Assembly: GCA_945829425.1 (NCBI GenBank)
Contig: CALZUQ010000004.1
Location: 1 to 64,000 of the forward strand
DNA length: 64,000 nt
Direction: 5' to 3'
Source of the DNA: an uncultured bacterium
Lineage (GTDB): Bacteria > Bacteroidota > Bacteroidia > Bacteroidales > Bacteroidaceae
This document shows positions 16,686-26,801 of this stretch, one piece after another. The notes beneath the pieces are model-generated. The model was not told where the DNA came from and did not search any database. It worked only from the letters and a program-made list of their open reading frames with translations. The position numbers and the translations under genes are program-made. How positions within the stretch are numbered: position 1 is the stretch's first letter; each line of letters begins with the position of its first letter.

Positions 16686-19600
16686 ATGGCTATGCGTAAA
16701 AAAGAATTAATGAGAAAACCAAACATACCATCCTTTTTGTTCTTCGTTGTCATATTTCTGGCAGCGAGCGGTTGCGTGTCCACCTCTTCCGTAGTCTCTA
16801 AGGAAGAGGAGGAGACCGTTGACAAGCTGCAGCGCGACAGCATGGCAAAAAGAATAGCTGCTGCGGTAATAGAAAAGATTGACAGCGACACCATAAAGGA
16901 TATACATGCCGTCAAGAAAATTGTCCACGACAGCATACTCTCCGCACTGCCAGACACCCTGAGCCTCACAAACGTGGCAGAAGAGACGCTGACACTGAAG
17001 CAAGACTCTGCCGCCGTGAAGGAAACGGACAAAGCCATTGCCGACACCATAGGCATGGACTCTCTGCAACTGGCCATCTGGAAACATAACAAAGCCATTG
17101 ACGACTCCCTGCGCCTGGACTCCATAAACAGAAGGAAGAAAAACAGTATCGACGCGCCTGTGAAATATTCCGGTACAGACTCGTTAGTCTACCTTGCAGG
17201 ATCGAAAACGGCACATATCTACGGCGACGCCAAGGTTGACTACGAGAATATGAAGCTACAGGCAGAACGCATACACATGAGTCTGGACTCCAACCTCGTA
17301 CACGCAGAAGGCATCGTAGACAGCACTGGCGAAAAACTCGGAACGCCAATATTCGACATGGGTAATGACAACTACGTCAGTGACCGTATGTCGTTCAATT
17401 TCAAGACAAAGAAAGGTCTTATACAAGACGTTTACACCGAACAGGAAGACGGATTCATGACAGCCAAGCTGTCGAAGAGGGACAGTACGGGAGCCGTATA
17501 CATGATGAAAGGACGTTATACCACATGCGACGCAGAACATCCTGACTTCTATATCGCACTCTCCCGTGCGAAGGTACGTCCTGGAAAAGACGCCATATTC
17601 GGCCCGGCATACCTCGTAGTGGCCGACGTGCCTCTGCCTCTTGCCATACCTTACGGATTCTTCCCTTTCACCGACAGCTATTCCTCTGGCTTCATCATGC
17701 CGACATACGGTGACGAGATGTCGCGAGGGTTCTATCTCCGCGACGGTGGCTATTACCTCGCCATCAGCGACAAGATGGACCTCAAGCTTCTCGGCGAGAT
17801 ATACACCAAGGGCTCATGGGGACTCTCTGCTGCGAGCAACTATAAGAAACGATATAAATACTCCGGCTCTTTCTTTGCGTCATACCTTATGACAAAGACA
17901 GGCGACAAAGGCCTGCCCGACTATCAGGAACAGAAGAGCTTCAAAATACAGTGGTCACACCGTCAGGACTCTAAGGCAAATCCTTACAGCACGTTACAGG
18001 CAAGCGTAAACTTCGCTACGACGAGCTACGAACAGAGCAACCTCACGTCGATGTACAACCCTCAGGCTATGACGCAGAGCACGCGAACGTCGTCAGTGAA
18101 CTGGAGCACACAGTTCTCCAGCATAGGCATGTCCCTCTCCAGCACGTTCAACCTCTCACAGAACATGCGCGACTCCACCATAGCACTGACCCTACCCGAC
18201 CTCAACATCTCCATATCGAGGTTTTATCCCTTTAAAAGAAAGCATTCAGCAGGTAAGGAGAGATGGTATGAGAAAATATACATGAGCTATACGGGACATA
18301 TCTCAAACACCATAAACACCAAAGAGGACCTCATCCTCCACTCCTCGCTGTCACGCGACTGGCGTAACGGTTGGCAGCACCAGATACCTGTCGGAGGGTC
18401 GTTCACTCTTTTCGACGCCATAAACATCACGCCGTCGTTCAACCTCACCGACAGGACATATCTCACCAAGGTTGAGAAGTCATGGGACGACGTGGCACAA
18501 AGAGAGAAATCAGACACTATCAGCGGACTGTATAACGTTTACAACTGGAACCTGAGCATACAGGCTTCCACACAGCTCTATGGCTTTTACATACCCAGCA
18601 GGAAAATCTTCGGCGACAAGATCGAAGCCATACGCCATGTCTTCAAACCTTCCATAAGCTTCAGCTATGCCCCGGACTTCTCGGCACACCGCTATGGCTT
18701 CTGGGACTCATACCAGAAGACCGACGAGAACGGTAATGTTACACTCGTAGAATACTCTCCATACCAGAACATGCTCTACGGCACAGCACCGCAAGGCAAG
18801 ACGGGAAGCATCTCCGTTGACCTTGGCAACAATATAGAGATGAAGATAAAGTCTGACAAAGACACTACAGGATTCAAGAAAATAAGCATCATAGACGAAC
18901 TGGGACTCGCCATGTCGTATAACCTCGCGGCAAAGGAACGTCCTCTCTCCGACCTCACCATGCGTATCCGTCTGAAATGGTGGAAGAACTACACGTTCAA
19001 CATGAACGCCGTTTTCGCTACATACGCCTACGAGCTTGACGACAACGGCAAGCCTTACGTAGGAACACGTACGGAATACAGCTACGGACGTTTCGGACGT
19101 TTCCAGGGTATGTCACAGAATATCTCTTATACGCTGAACCCAGAGAAAATAAAGAAACTCTTCTCCGGCGGAGACAAGGACGACGACGAGGAGAAGAAAA
19201 CAAGCAGCGAGGACGATGACGACGACACAGGAGTGGAGACGAATATCGACGACACCATGCAGAGAGGACAGCGGGGAGCAACGAAACAGAACGCAGGAAA
19301 GGCAGAGACCGACGACGACGGATATATGGCTTTCAGCATGCCATGGTCGCTGACCTTCGGCTATGGCATCACGATGCGCGAGAACACTGCGGGGAAGTTC
19401 AACGAGAAGAGCATGAGATACCCGTACAAGTTTACGCAGAACCTCAACGTCTCAGGAAACATACGCATCTCTGACGGTTGGAATATCTCTTTCTCTTCCG
19501 GCTATGACTTCGACTTCAAGAAACTGTCTATGACGACGGCTTCACTGTCGCGTGACCTCCATTGCTTCAATATGTCATGCTCTGTTGTTCTTGCGCCATA

Positions 19601-19703
19601 TACGTCATATAACTTCACATTCAGATGTAATGCGGCAACGCTTACCGACGCATTGAAATACGACAAACGAAGCAGCATATCAAACTCCATAAAATGGTAT
19701 TGA
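16686..19703 (+). CDS. lptD: LPS-assembly outer membrane protein LptD (OstA-like)
   Basis: 1005 aa. An N-terminal hydrophobic signal ends in a lipobox-like ASGC, unusual for a barrel protein. Residues 160-290 match the OstA/LptA beta-jellyroll (AHIYGDAKVDYENMKLQAERI), followed by the barrel part with alternating strands and many aromatic residues; the extreme C-terminus is SISNSIKWY. It inserts LPS into the outer leaflet together with LptE. An acidic low-complexity insert (DKDDDEEKKTSSEDDDDD) near residue 830-850 probably forms an extracellular loop. M9 is an alternative start. A -7 element precedes it and a hairpin follows. Confidence 0.88.
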   Translation: MAMRKKELMRKPNIPSFLFFVVIFLAASGCVSTSSVVSKEEEETVDKLQRDSMAKRIAAAVIEKIDSDTIKDIHAVKKIVHDSILSALPDTLSLTNVAEETLTLKQDSAAVKETDKAIADTIGMDSLQLAIWKHNKAIDDSLRLDSINRRKKNSIDAPVKYSGTDSLVYLAGSKTAHIYGDAKVDYENMKLQAERIHMSLDSNLVHAEGIVDSTGEKLGTPIFDMGNDNYVSDRMSFNFKTKKGLIQDVYTEQEDGFMTAKLSKRDSTGAVYMMKGRYTTCDAEHPDFYIALSRAKVRPGKDAIFGPAYLVVADVPLPLAIPYGFFPFTDSYSSGFIMPTYGDEMSRGFYLRDGGYYLAISDKMDLKLLGEIYTKGSWGLSAASNYKKRYKYSGSFFASYLMTKTGDKGLPDYQEQKSFKIQWSHRQDSKANPYSTLQASVNFATTSYEQSNLTSMYNPQAMTQSTRTSSVNWSTQFSSIGMSLSSTFNLSQNMRDSTIALTLPDLNISISRFYPFKRKHSAGKERWYEKIYMSYTGHISNTINTKEDLILHSSLSRDWRNGWQHQIPVGGSFTLFDAINITPSFNLTDRTYLTKVEKSWDDVAQREKSDTISGLYNVYNWNLSIQASTQLYGFYIPSRKIFGDKIEAIRHVFKPSISFSYAPDFSAHRYGFWDSYQKTDENGNVTLVEYSPYQNMLYGTAPQGKTGSISVDLGNNIEMKIKSDKDTTGFKKISIIDELGLAMSYNLAAKERPLSDLTMRIRLKWWKNYTFNMNAVFATYAYELDDNGKPYVGTRTEYSYGRFGRFQGMSQNISYTLNPEKIKKLFSGGDKDDDEEKKTSSEDDDDDTGVETNIDDTMQRGQRGATKQNAGKAETDDDGYMAFSMPWSLTFGYGITMRENTAGKFNEKSMRYPYKFTQNLNVSGNIRISDGWNISFSSGYDFDFKKLSMTTASLSRDLHCFNMSCSVVLAPYTSYNFTFRCNAATLTDALKYDKRSSISNSIKWY

Positions 19704-19718
19704 TGGCAACACCTCTTG

Positions 19719-19749
19719 CGCCCTGATGAGTATGAAACCTCTCAGGGCG
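19719..19749 (+). terminator. Hairpin after lptD
   Basis: CGCCCTGA and TCAGGGCG around a 15-nt loop; only a weak T-rich stretch follows. Confidence 0.55.
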
Positions 19750-19770
19750 TAATGTATTAATTTATAATTA

Positions 19771-19850
19771 CAGGTTACAGGTTTCAGGTTTCAGGTTACA
19801 GGTTTCAGATCAAGGTTAAGGTCAAGGTCAACGTTAAGGTTAAGGTTTTA
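19771..19850. repeat. Degenerate short tandem repeats before the antiporter gene
   Basis: About five 7-mers of type CAGGTTT or CAGGTTA (19771-19808), then about six hexamers of type AAGGTT or AAGGTC (19811-19848). The hexamers are the complement of the tract at 33.9 kb. They end 15 bp before the start codon. Confidence 0.85.
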
Positions 19851-19864
19851 AAAACGAAGGAATT

Positions 19865-22114
19865 ATGATACAAGATTTAGCACTCATACTTATCGTGGCA
19901 GCCATTGTCACACTGCTGTTCAAACGTCTGAAACAACCTCTTGTTTTAGGCTATATCGTGGCAGGCTTCCTTATCTCGCCACACATGGAGTATATACCTT
20001 CCGTCATGGAGAAGGAGAATATTCAGGAGTGGGCAGACATAGGTGTCATGTTCCTACTCTTCTCCCTTGGTCTTGATTTCAGCTTCAAGAAAATCGTCAA
20101 GATGGGCGCAGCACCCATCATTGCGGCAATAACCATTGTGGCATGTATGATGATGCTGGGGTATACCGTAGGCAACCTATGCTCCTGGTCGCATATCGAC
20201 AGCATCTTCCTCGGAGGAATGCTCGCCATGTCGTCAACGACGATAATCTACAAGGCTTTCGACGACCTCGGACTCCGCCAGCAACGTTTCGCCTCCCTTG
20301 TCATGAGCGTCCTCATTCTGGAGGATATCCTTGCCATTGTCATGATGGTCATGCTCGCCGCCATAGCTTCCGGTGGCAGTCCTGACAGTGGCGAGATGCT
20401 TTATTCTATCCTTAAGATAGCTTTCTTCCTCATACTGTGGTTTGTGGTAGGCATCTTCGCCATACCGCTCTTCCTGAAGAGTGTCCGTAAGCTCATGTCT
20501 GCCGAGACACTCCTCGTTGTCTCGTTAGGTCTCTGCTGCCTTATGGCTGTAGTCTCCATGAAAGCCGGCTTCAGCAGCGCTTTCGGAGCTTTCGTAATGG
20601 GCAGCATACTTGCCGAGACCATTGAGGCAGAGAAGATAGAACGCGTCATAGAACCTGTGAAGAATCTCTTCGGAGCAATATTCTTCGTCTCTGTCGGCAT
20701 GCTCGTAGACCCTGCCGTCCTTGTGGAATACGCTCTTCCGATAATAATAATCGTGATAACGATCCTTGGCGGACAAGCCGTTTTCGGCACACTGGGCTTC
20801 TTCCTCTCCGGCCAGACATTACAAACCTCTATACGCTGCGGCTTCTCCATGGCACAGATTGGTGAGTTCGCCTTTATCATAGCGTCTCTCGGCATGTCCA
20901 TGGGTGTCATAGCAGACTTCCTGTACCCTGTCGTCGTCACGGTATCTGTCATAACGACATTCCTGACACCTTATATGATACGCGGCGCACAGCCGGCATA
21001 CCTCTTCCTGGAGAAATACCTCCCCAATTACCTTATCCTGCATATCAACAACCTCATGACGAAGAACCAGAATCAAGGAGACAAGAAAGACCCGGAAAGC
21101 GTAAAGCCGCGGACATTGTGGCGAAACCTTCTGAAAGCCATGGCGTTCAATACCGTAGTATATACCATACTGGTAGCCTCTGTGACATATATCATGCTGA
21201 CATTCTTCCTGCTTTTCTCACGCTCCTTATTGCCACACTGGTGGGCAAACGGCGTCACGGGCGTGCTCACCATACTTCTGCTGGCGCCTTTTATGCGTGC
21301 TATAGTGATGAAGAAGAACCACAGCGAGGAATGGAAACAGCTCTGGAACCTCTCCCCTATCAACCGTCTGCCGCTCCTATCCACTGTTGTGGCGAGGGCA
21401 GCGATATGCCTCGCATTCCTCTTCTATATCGTCAACTACCTTGCACGCTTCGCCGACGCCATAGTGGTATGTCTCGCCGTAATCATAATAACCGTGACGG
21501 TACTCTCACGCTCTATCAAACAACGCAGCATAAAACTGGAGCGTATGTTCAAAAACAACCTGAGGTCAAGGGAAATCATGGCACAGGTAAAAGGGACACA
21601 GATGCCAGAATACGCCAACCACCTCGTAGAGCGCGACCTTACCCTCACCGAGCTGCAAGTGCCTGAGAACTCGCTGTGGGCTGGCAAGACACTTGCCGAT
21701 CTGCAGTTAGGCCAGCATTTCGGAGTACATGTCAGCAGTATCCTGCGTAACGGCAGACGCCTGAACATACCTTACGGCAAGGAGCAGATCTTCTCCAACG
21801 ACAAGCTGCAGGTGATAGGCACCGACGAACAGATCACTAAACTGAACAAAGTCCTTGAGACAGCTCTATACTCCGAGGACATCGACTACGAAGAGCGTGA
21901 GATGCTTCTGAGGCAAGTCATCATAAGCAAGAAATCACCACTTGTAGGCAAGGCGTTGCGCGACAGCCGTCTTCGCGAAGAATATTCTCTCCTCGTTGTC
22001 GGCATTGAGCAGGGCCAGCCCAACCTTACCACCATTGAGCCGGACTATGTCTTCAAGGCAGGAGATGCTGTATGGATGGTAGGAGAACATATGGCATTCG
22101 ACAAAATAGAGTGA
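19865..22114 (+). CDS. CPA2-family cation:proton antiporter with C-terminal RCK_C (TrkA-C) domains
   Basis: 749 aa. About 12 membrane helices in the first 390 residues follow the KefB/CPA2 pattern (LKQPLVLGYIVAGFLISPHM near the start, SLGLDFSFKKI, MAQIGEFAFIIASLG). A second membrane part (residues 420-555) is an addition seen in Bacteroidota members. Two TrkA-C/RCK_C-like domains end the protein (VPENSLWAGKTLADLQL... and KKSPLVGKALRDSRL...). No full nucleotide-binding RCK_N is visible. It probably exchanges K+ or Na+ for protons at the inner membrane. It stands alone behind short tandem repeats and before a hairpin. Confidence 0.88.
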   Translation: MIQDLALILIVAAIVTLLFKRLKQPLVLGYIVAGFLISPHMEYIPSVMEKENIQEWADIGVMFLLFSLGLDFSFKKIVKMGAAPIIAAITIVACMMMLGYTVGNLCSWSHIDSIFLGGMLAMSSTTIIYKAFDDLGLRQQRFASLVMSVLILEDILAIVMMVMLAAIASGGSPDSGEMLYSILKIAFFLILWFVVGIFAIPLFLKSVRKLMSAETLLVVSLGLCCLMAVVSMKAGFSSAFGAFVMGSILAETIEAEKIERVIEPVKNLFGAIFFVSVGMLVDPAVLVEYALPIIIIVITILGGQAVFGTLGFFLSGQTLQTSIRCGFSMAQIGEFAFIIASLGMSMGVIADFLYPVVVTVSVITTFLTPYMIRGAQPAYLFLEKYLPNYLILHINNLMTKNQNQGDKKDPESVKPRTLWRNLLKAMAFNTVVYTILVASVTYIMLTFFLLFSRSLLPHWWANGVTGVLTILLLAPFMRAIVMKKNHSEEWKQLWNLSPINRLPLLSTVVARAAICLAFLFYIVNYLARFADAIVVCLAVIIITVTVLSRSIKQRSIKLERMFKNNLRSREIMAQVKGTQMPEYANHLVERDLTLTELQVPENSLWAGKTLADLQLGQHFGVHVSSILRNGRRLNIPYGKEQIFSNDKLQVIGTDEQITKLNKVLETALYSEDIDYEEREMLLRQVIISKKSPLVGKALRDSRLREEYSLLVVGIEQGQPNLTTIEPDYVFKAGDAVWMVGEHMAFDKIE

Positions 22115-22135
22115 TGAGGGATAATTTATAATGTA

Positions 22136-22173
22136 TAATGAATAACGCTATTCCCCACAGCAATTATTCATTA
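22136..22173 (+). terminator. Hairpin after the antiporter gene
   Basis: TAATGAATAA (22136-22145) pairs with TTATTCATTA (22164-22173). AT-rich stem without a T-run. Confidence 0.4.
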
Positions 22174-22254
22174 CCCGAGTGACGACGAACAGACGTCAAC
22201 AATTAAAAAAACTTAACAATACATTGCAAAATATGTGCTTTAATAAAAATTCAC

Positions 22255-22262
22255 TATCTTTG
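22255..22262 (+). promoter_or_regulatory. Promoter -7 element of the pectinase pair
   Basis: TATCTTTG, about 208 bp before the first GH28 start codon; implies a long leader. Confidence 0.6.
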
Positions 22263-22268
22263 CAAAGC

Positions 22269-22469
22269 ATACTTTATACTAACAGGCGGTAACCCACCGC
22301 AAAACCAGCTGTCTGCAACAGGTAAAAGAGACATTCTGCATCTCTTTGATAATATATTCTGCATATTGATCTAATATCACGATAAAAGCCACGTATCGAA
22401 AAGACAGGTGTCTGCCACCCCCTGCAAGACGAGAACATGATGTTTAATTAATATAACCTAAAGAAAACT
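22269..22469 (+). other. Long structured leader of the pectinase pair
   Basis: About 200 nt between the promoter and the ATG. It can form GCGGT/ACCGC (near 22286-22299) and AAGAGA/TCTCTT (22327-22347) hairpins. It matches no riboswitch I know; the leader could be regulatory or only structural. Confidence 0.4.
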
Positions 22470-23873
22470 ATGAGAAAAGCATTGTCTATGTGTGTCGCAG
22501 CACTCCTCATGCCTTTGATGTCAATGGCACAGGACGCATGGAACACGACATACAAAGAAATCGAGTCAAGAATTGTTGCGCCGACATTCAAGGCGAAAGA
22601 GTACAAGGCTGCCGTAAAGGTAAAGAATTCTGCCAAGCAGAACCAGAAAGCCATCAACGCCGCAATAAAGAAGGCATCCAAGAACGGTGGCGGAAAGGTA
22701 ATCATTCCGGCAGGAAAATACATGACGGGAGCCATAACCCTTCTCTCCAACGTCAACCTCGTGGTAGAGAAAGGTGCAGAACTCGTCTTCGCTTTCGAGC
22801 GCGACCTGTATCCTAACGTTGAGACACGCTGGGAAGGTCTGAACCTCATAAACTACCAGCCGTGTATTTATGCCGTAGACGCAGAGAATATCGGCATATC
22901 AGGTGAGGGCATCATCAACGGCAATGGCTCTAACGAGCGTTGGTGGTATATGAAAGGCAACAAACACCACGGATATCATGAAGGTGTGGACGAATGGCAG
23001 GGAACAGACAAGACGGGACCTCGCGCCGACCTTATAAAAATGGCAGACAACAACGTGCCTACAGCACAACGCGTCTTCGGAAAGGGAAAAGGTCTCCGCC
23101 CGCAGCTTATAAACTTCCTCAGATGTCAGAACGCCATAATAGAAGGCGTGGAACTGCGCGACTCTCCTTTCTGGGTTATACACCCAACGTTCGTCAAGAA
23201 CCTCACAGTACGTGGCGTTACGATATACAACGACGGACCTAACGGCGACGGGTGCGACCCAGAGTCATGCGAGGACGTGCTCATCGAGAACTGCACCTTC
23301 CACACCGGCGACGACTGCATAGCACTGAAGTCAGGACGTAACGCTGACGGACACCGTGCCAACGCACCATGCAAGAACGTCATCATACGTAAATGTAAGA
23401 TGGCTGACGGACACGGAGGAGTAGTGATAGGCTCGGAGATTTCCGGCGGCTGTACGAACATCTTTGCCGAAGACTGTGACATGGACTCGCCTAACCTCGA
23501 CCGTGTAGTACGCATAAAGACCAACACCTGCCGTGGCGGAATAAACGAAAACATCTATGTTCGTAACATCCGTGTCGGCGAATGCCGTGAGGCTGTCATG
23601 CGCATCAACCTCGTTTACGAGCCAAAAGAGATTGCAGAGAGAGGTCACATACCTACTGTAAGAAACGTTTACGTAGAGAATATCACCTGCAAGAAGTCAA
23701 AATACGGCATCCTGCTCAACGGTCTGACAGAGAAAGACTCCAAGACTCCTCAGATATACAATATCAATGTCAAGAACTGCAAGTTCGAGGGACTTTCCGC
23801 AGAACCGGTGTATAAGACAGGTCTTGTGAAAGATATCCACATCAGCAACGTCACCGTAAGCGCAGACTTCTAA
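22470..23873 (+). CDS. Secreted GH28 polygalacturonase
   Basis: 467 aa with a signal peptide ending near MSMAQ. The right-handed beta-helix of GH28 is clear: NDGPNGDGCDPESCEDVLIE, GDDCIALKSGRN, DGHGGVVIGSEISGG and RIKTNTCRGG hold the three catalytic Asp residues and the His, Arg and Lys of the active site. It cleaves galacturonosyl bonds in pectin, probably from chain ends. It lies 83 bp before a paralogue that also has a GH105 domain, so both serve pectin use. The lack of neighbouring SusC/D genes means the rest of the pectin locus is elsewhere. Confidence 0.92.
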   Translation: MRKALSMCVAALLMPLMSMAQDAWNTTYKEIESRIVAPTFKAKEYKAAVKVKNSAKQNQKAINAAIKKASKNGGGKVIIPAGKYMTGAITLLSNVNLVVEKGAELVFAFERDLYPNVETRWEGLNLINYQPCIYAVDAENIGISGEGIINGNGSNERWWYMKGNKHHGYHEGVDEWQGTDKTGPRADLIKMADNNVPTAQRVFGKGKGLRPQLINFLRCQNAIIEGVELRDSPFWVIHPTFVKNLTVRGVTIYNDGPNGDGCDPESCEDVLIENCTFHTGDDCIALKSGRNADGHRANAPCKNVIIRKCKMADGHGGVVIGSEISGGCTNIFAEDCDMDSPNLDRVVRIKTNTCRGGINENIYVRNIRVGECREAVMRINLVYEPKEIAERGHIPTVRNVYVENITCKKSKYGILLNGLTEKDSKTPQIYNINVKNCKFEGLSAEPVYKTGLVKDIHISNVTVSADF

Positions 23874-23956
23874 AGGTGTGCAAAAATATTTTTTACACCT
23901 GCTTACCTACAAACAAGAGAAAACACACCTAATCAAATATCAACCCATAAACGACT

Positions 23957-26614
23957 ATGAAGAAAACACTTCTTTGTCTTCTCACGTTGCTTTTCTCAGC
24001 CTCCTCATTCGCTGACGGCTGGGACGACGCACTTTACAAGAAGATTGAACAGAACATCCAGGCTCCGACATTCTCGGAGACAGTGTACAAACCGTCTATA
24101 AAGACGAAGAACAGCGCGGCGAAGAACCAGAAGGCTATCAATGCCGCCATAAAGAAAGCCTCTGCCAAAGGCGGAGGAAAAGTGGTCATTCCTGAGGGAA
24201 CATACATGACCGGAGCCATCACGCTGCTCTCAAACGTCAACCTCGTGCTTGAAAAAGGTGCTGTGCTGAAGTTCGCTTACGAGCCTGCTCTCTACCCTCT
24301 CGTCTACACCCGCTACGAGGGTCTCGACCTTTATAACTACTCTCCGTGTATCTATGCCAACGGAGCAAAGAACATCGGCATAACAGGCGAGGGTACAATA
24401 GACGGCAACGGCAGCAACGAGACCTTCTGGCAGTGGACCGGCGTACCATACTTCGGATATAAGAAAGATGTCACGACAGAAGACTGCAAATACCCGAAGA
24501 ACGGCGAGACAATGGGCTACCGCGACATCCTGCAGAAAATGTGCGAAGACAACGTCCCTGTCGACCAGCGCATATTTGGCATGGGAAAAGGACTCCGCAT
24601 GCAGTTGGTGAACATAGTAAACTCTGAGAATATCATCATCGAGGGCGTAACAATGCTGAACTCACCGTTCTGGGTTATGCACCCTCTCTTCTCAAAGAAT
24701 ATCACAGTACGTGGCGTAAAGGTCTACAACGACGGTCCTAACGGCGACGGGTGCGACCCAGAGTCATGTGAGAACGTGCTGATAGAGAACTGCCTCTTCG
24801 ATACCGGCGACGACTGTATAGCAATAAAGTCCGGACGTAACGGCGACGGACGACGCGACGGACGCCCGTCACGCAATATCATCATACGTAACTGTAAGAT
24901 GGCTGACGGCCACGGTGGCGTAGTGATAGGCTCGGAGATTTCTGCCGGCGTAGAGAATGTCTTTGCCGAGAACTGTGAAATGGACTCGCCAAACCTCGAC
25001 CGCGTGCTGCGTATAAAGACAAACACCTGCCGTGGCGGTGAGACAAAGAATGTCTTCATGCGTAACGTCACAGTAGGTCAGTGTAAGGAAGCCGTACTGA
25101 GGATAAACATCAACTACCAGCCCAAGGAGGCTGCCGAACGTGGACATATCCCTTACGTACATAACGTATGGATGGAGAACGTGACATGCCAGAAGTCCAA
25201 GCACGGCGTGATACTCAACGGCATAACAGAAGATGAAGCAGTTTATGACATCCACGTACGCAACTGCCGGTTCAACGGCGTGACAGGTGAGCCTTTCGTA
25301 AAGGAGAACCGCATCCGCGACATAGAGTTCGAGAACCTCTTCATAAACGGGAAGGTGGTATTCGCAGAGATGCCACAGAAATATTACAGCGAGTGGCTGA
25401 CACTCTCAGAGATGAAGCGTGTAGACAACCCTATATACCTTGACTTCACCGACGCCGTAAAGCATAAGAAGGGAAAGTGGTCGTATGTCATGGGCATAGA
25501 GCTGGAAGCCATGCTCGACACATACCTGAAATACGGCAATGAAGCTATCCTGAAATACTGCAAGAGATATTCTGACCAGATGATAGACAACGAGGGAAAC
25601 ATCACGGGATATAACATTCTTGACTATAACCTCGACAATATCCGTACCGGACACTTCATAACACGTGAGTATGAGCTTTATCCTGAGGCAAAGAACCTTC
25701 TGGCTATAAAGACCATGATGAAACAGATGGAGAAACAGCCACGCACAAAGGAAGGCGTTTACTGGCATAAGGCTATCTATGCATATCAGGTATGGCTCGA
25801 CGGCATCTTCATGGGACTGCCGTTCCGCGTTCTCACCACAAACATGATGGAGCGTGAGGGACTCATGAAGTCAAAGGAGGCAAAGAAGATTTACGACGAC
25901 GCAACAAACCAAATCCTCAAGACTTACGCACGTACCCTCGACCCTCTTACGGGACTGAACCGCCACGCTTGGGACGAGACAAACCATACTTTCTGGGCTG
26001 ACAAGACGACAGGTCTCAGCAAGCACTGTTGGGGAAGAGCACAGGGTTGGTACACCATGGCACTCATAGAACTCCTCGACGCACTCCCAGAGAACTATGC
26101 ACGACGCAGCGAGATCATTGATGTCCTGAAGAAAGATTTTGACGCTATAATAAAATGGCAGGACAAGAAAACAGGCACATGGTATCAGGTCATGGACTCT
26201 CCAGAGCGTGAGGGCAACTACCTGGAGTCGACATGTACGTCTATGTTCGCTTACTCTCTGCTGAAGGCGTTCCGCAAAGGCTACGTAACAGAGGAGAAAT
26301 ACCGCGACGCTGGCGTTACAGCATATAAAGGCATCATAAACAACTTCATACGCATGGACTCTGACAAGACCATTTCTCTCACACAGTGCTGCAGCGTGGC
26401 AGGTCTCGGTCCTGCGGCAACACCTGAGGTGAAGGCTGCCATGAAGCGCATAAACCCTAAAGGCTCCGTAAAGCATAACGAGAAACGCGACGGCTCTTTC
26501 GAATATTATCTCAGCGAGCCTATACGCGACAACGACGCAAAGGGCGTAGGTCCTTTCATTTGGGCTTCTCTTGAAATGGAGCAGATGGGGTATAACACAT
26601 CGAGCAAGTATTGA
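23957..26614 (+). CDS. Secreted GH28-GH105 fusion (polygalacturonase plus unsaturated uronyl hydrolase)
   Basis: 885 aa. A signal peptide (cleavage near SSFADG) precedes a GH28 domain (residues 30-475) closely related to the gene upstream, with the same NDGPNGDGCDPESCENV, GDDCIAIKSGRN, DGHGGVVIGSEIS and RIKTNTCRGG blocks. From about residue 500 an (alpha/alpha)6 GH105 domain follows (HAWDETNHTFWADKTTG, HCWGRAQGWY). GH105 removes unsaturated galacturonate from lyase products, so the protein joins backbone hydrolysis with end trimming. The frame is continuous, so the fusion is genuine. A terminator lies downstream. Confidence 0.92.
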   Translation: MKKTLLCLLTLLFSASSFADGWDDALYKKIEQNIQAPTFSETVYKPSIKTKNSAAKNQKAINAAIKKASAKGGGKVVIPEGTYMTGAITLLSNVNLVLEKGAVLKFAYEPALYPLVYTRYEGLDLYNYSPCIYANGAKNIGITGEGTIDGNGSNETFWQWTGVPYFGYKKDVTTEDCKYPKNGETMGYRDILQKMCEDNVPVDQRIFGMGKGLRMQLVNIVNSENIIIEGVTMLNSPFWVMHPLFSKNITVRGVKVYNDGPNGDGCDPESCENVLIENCLFDTGDDCIAIKSGRNGDGRRDGRPSRNIIIRNCKMADGHGGVVIGSEISAGVENVFAENCEMDSPNLDRVLRIKTNTCRGGETKNVFMRNVTVGQCKEAVLRININYQPKEAAERGHIPYVHNVWMENVTCQKSKHGVILNGITEDEAVYDIHVRNCRFNGVTGEPFVKENRIRDIEFENLFINGKVVFAEMPQKYYSEWLTLSEMKRVDNPIYLDFTDAVKHKKGKWSYVMGIELEAMLDTYLKYGNEAILKYCKRYSDQMIDNEGNITGYNILDYNLDNIRTGHFITREYELYPEAKNLLAIKTMMKQMEKQPRTKEGVYWHKAIYAYQVWLDGIFMGLPFRVLTTNMMEREGLMKSKEAKKIYDDATNQILKTYARTLDPLTGLNRHAWDETNHTFWADKTTGLSKHCWGRAQGWYTMALIELLDALPENYARRSEIIDVLKKDFDAIIKWQDKKTGTWYQVMDSPEREGNYLESTCTSMFAYSLLKAFRKGYVTEEKYRDAGVTAYKGIINNFIRMDSDKTISLTQCCSVAGLGPAATPEVKAAMKRINPKGSVKHNEKRDGSFEYYLSEPIRDNDAKGVGPFIWASLEMEQMGYNTSSKY

Positions 26615-26660
26615 TGCTTCTATTAAACTGTCCTAAGCAACTATAGACTGGAGGGCAGCA

Positions 26661-26713
26661 ACAGAAACCCACCTTAAGGTGTGTTACGCGAATTAACAGA
26701 ACCCACCTTAAGC
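26661..26713. repeat. Degenerate remnant of the palindromic element
   Basis: Contains two copies of the right end (AGAACCCACCTTAAG at 26698 and a variant at 26664) and a central ACCTTAAGGT. No full element. Confidence 0.7.
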
Positions 26714-26738
26714 AAGTTTACAATCAAAACAGTAAGAA

Positions 26739-26784
26739 TACGGGGAACATTCCGGTAGACATTATTACCGAAGTGTTCCCCGTA
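26739..26784. terminator. Bidirectional terminator between the GH105 fusion and the DUF3298 gene
   Basis: TACGGGGAACA and TGTTCCCCGTA with an inner CCGGTA/TACCG stem, between convergent genes. Confidence 0.8.
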
Positions 26785-26801
26785 GTTTGTATTCTGGCAG
26801 C

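Noticed and set aside
22263-22469. Cobalamin riboswitch in the pectinase leader
   Set aside because: The conserved cobalamin box is not present.
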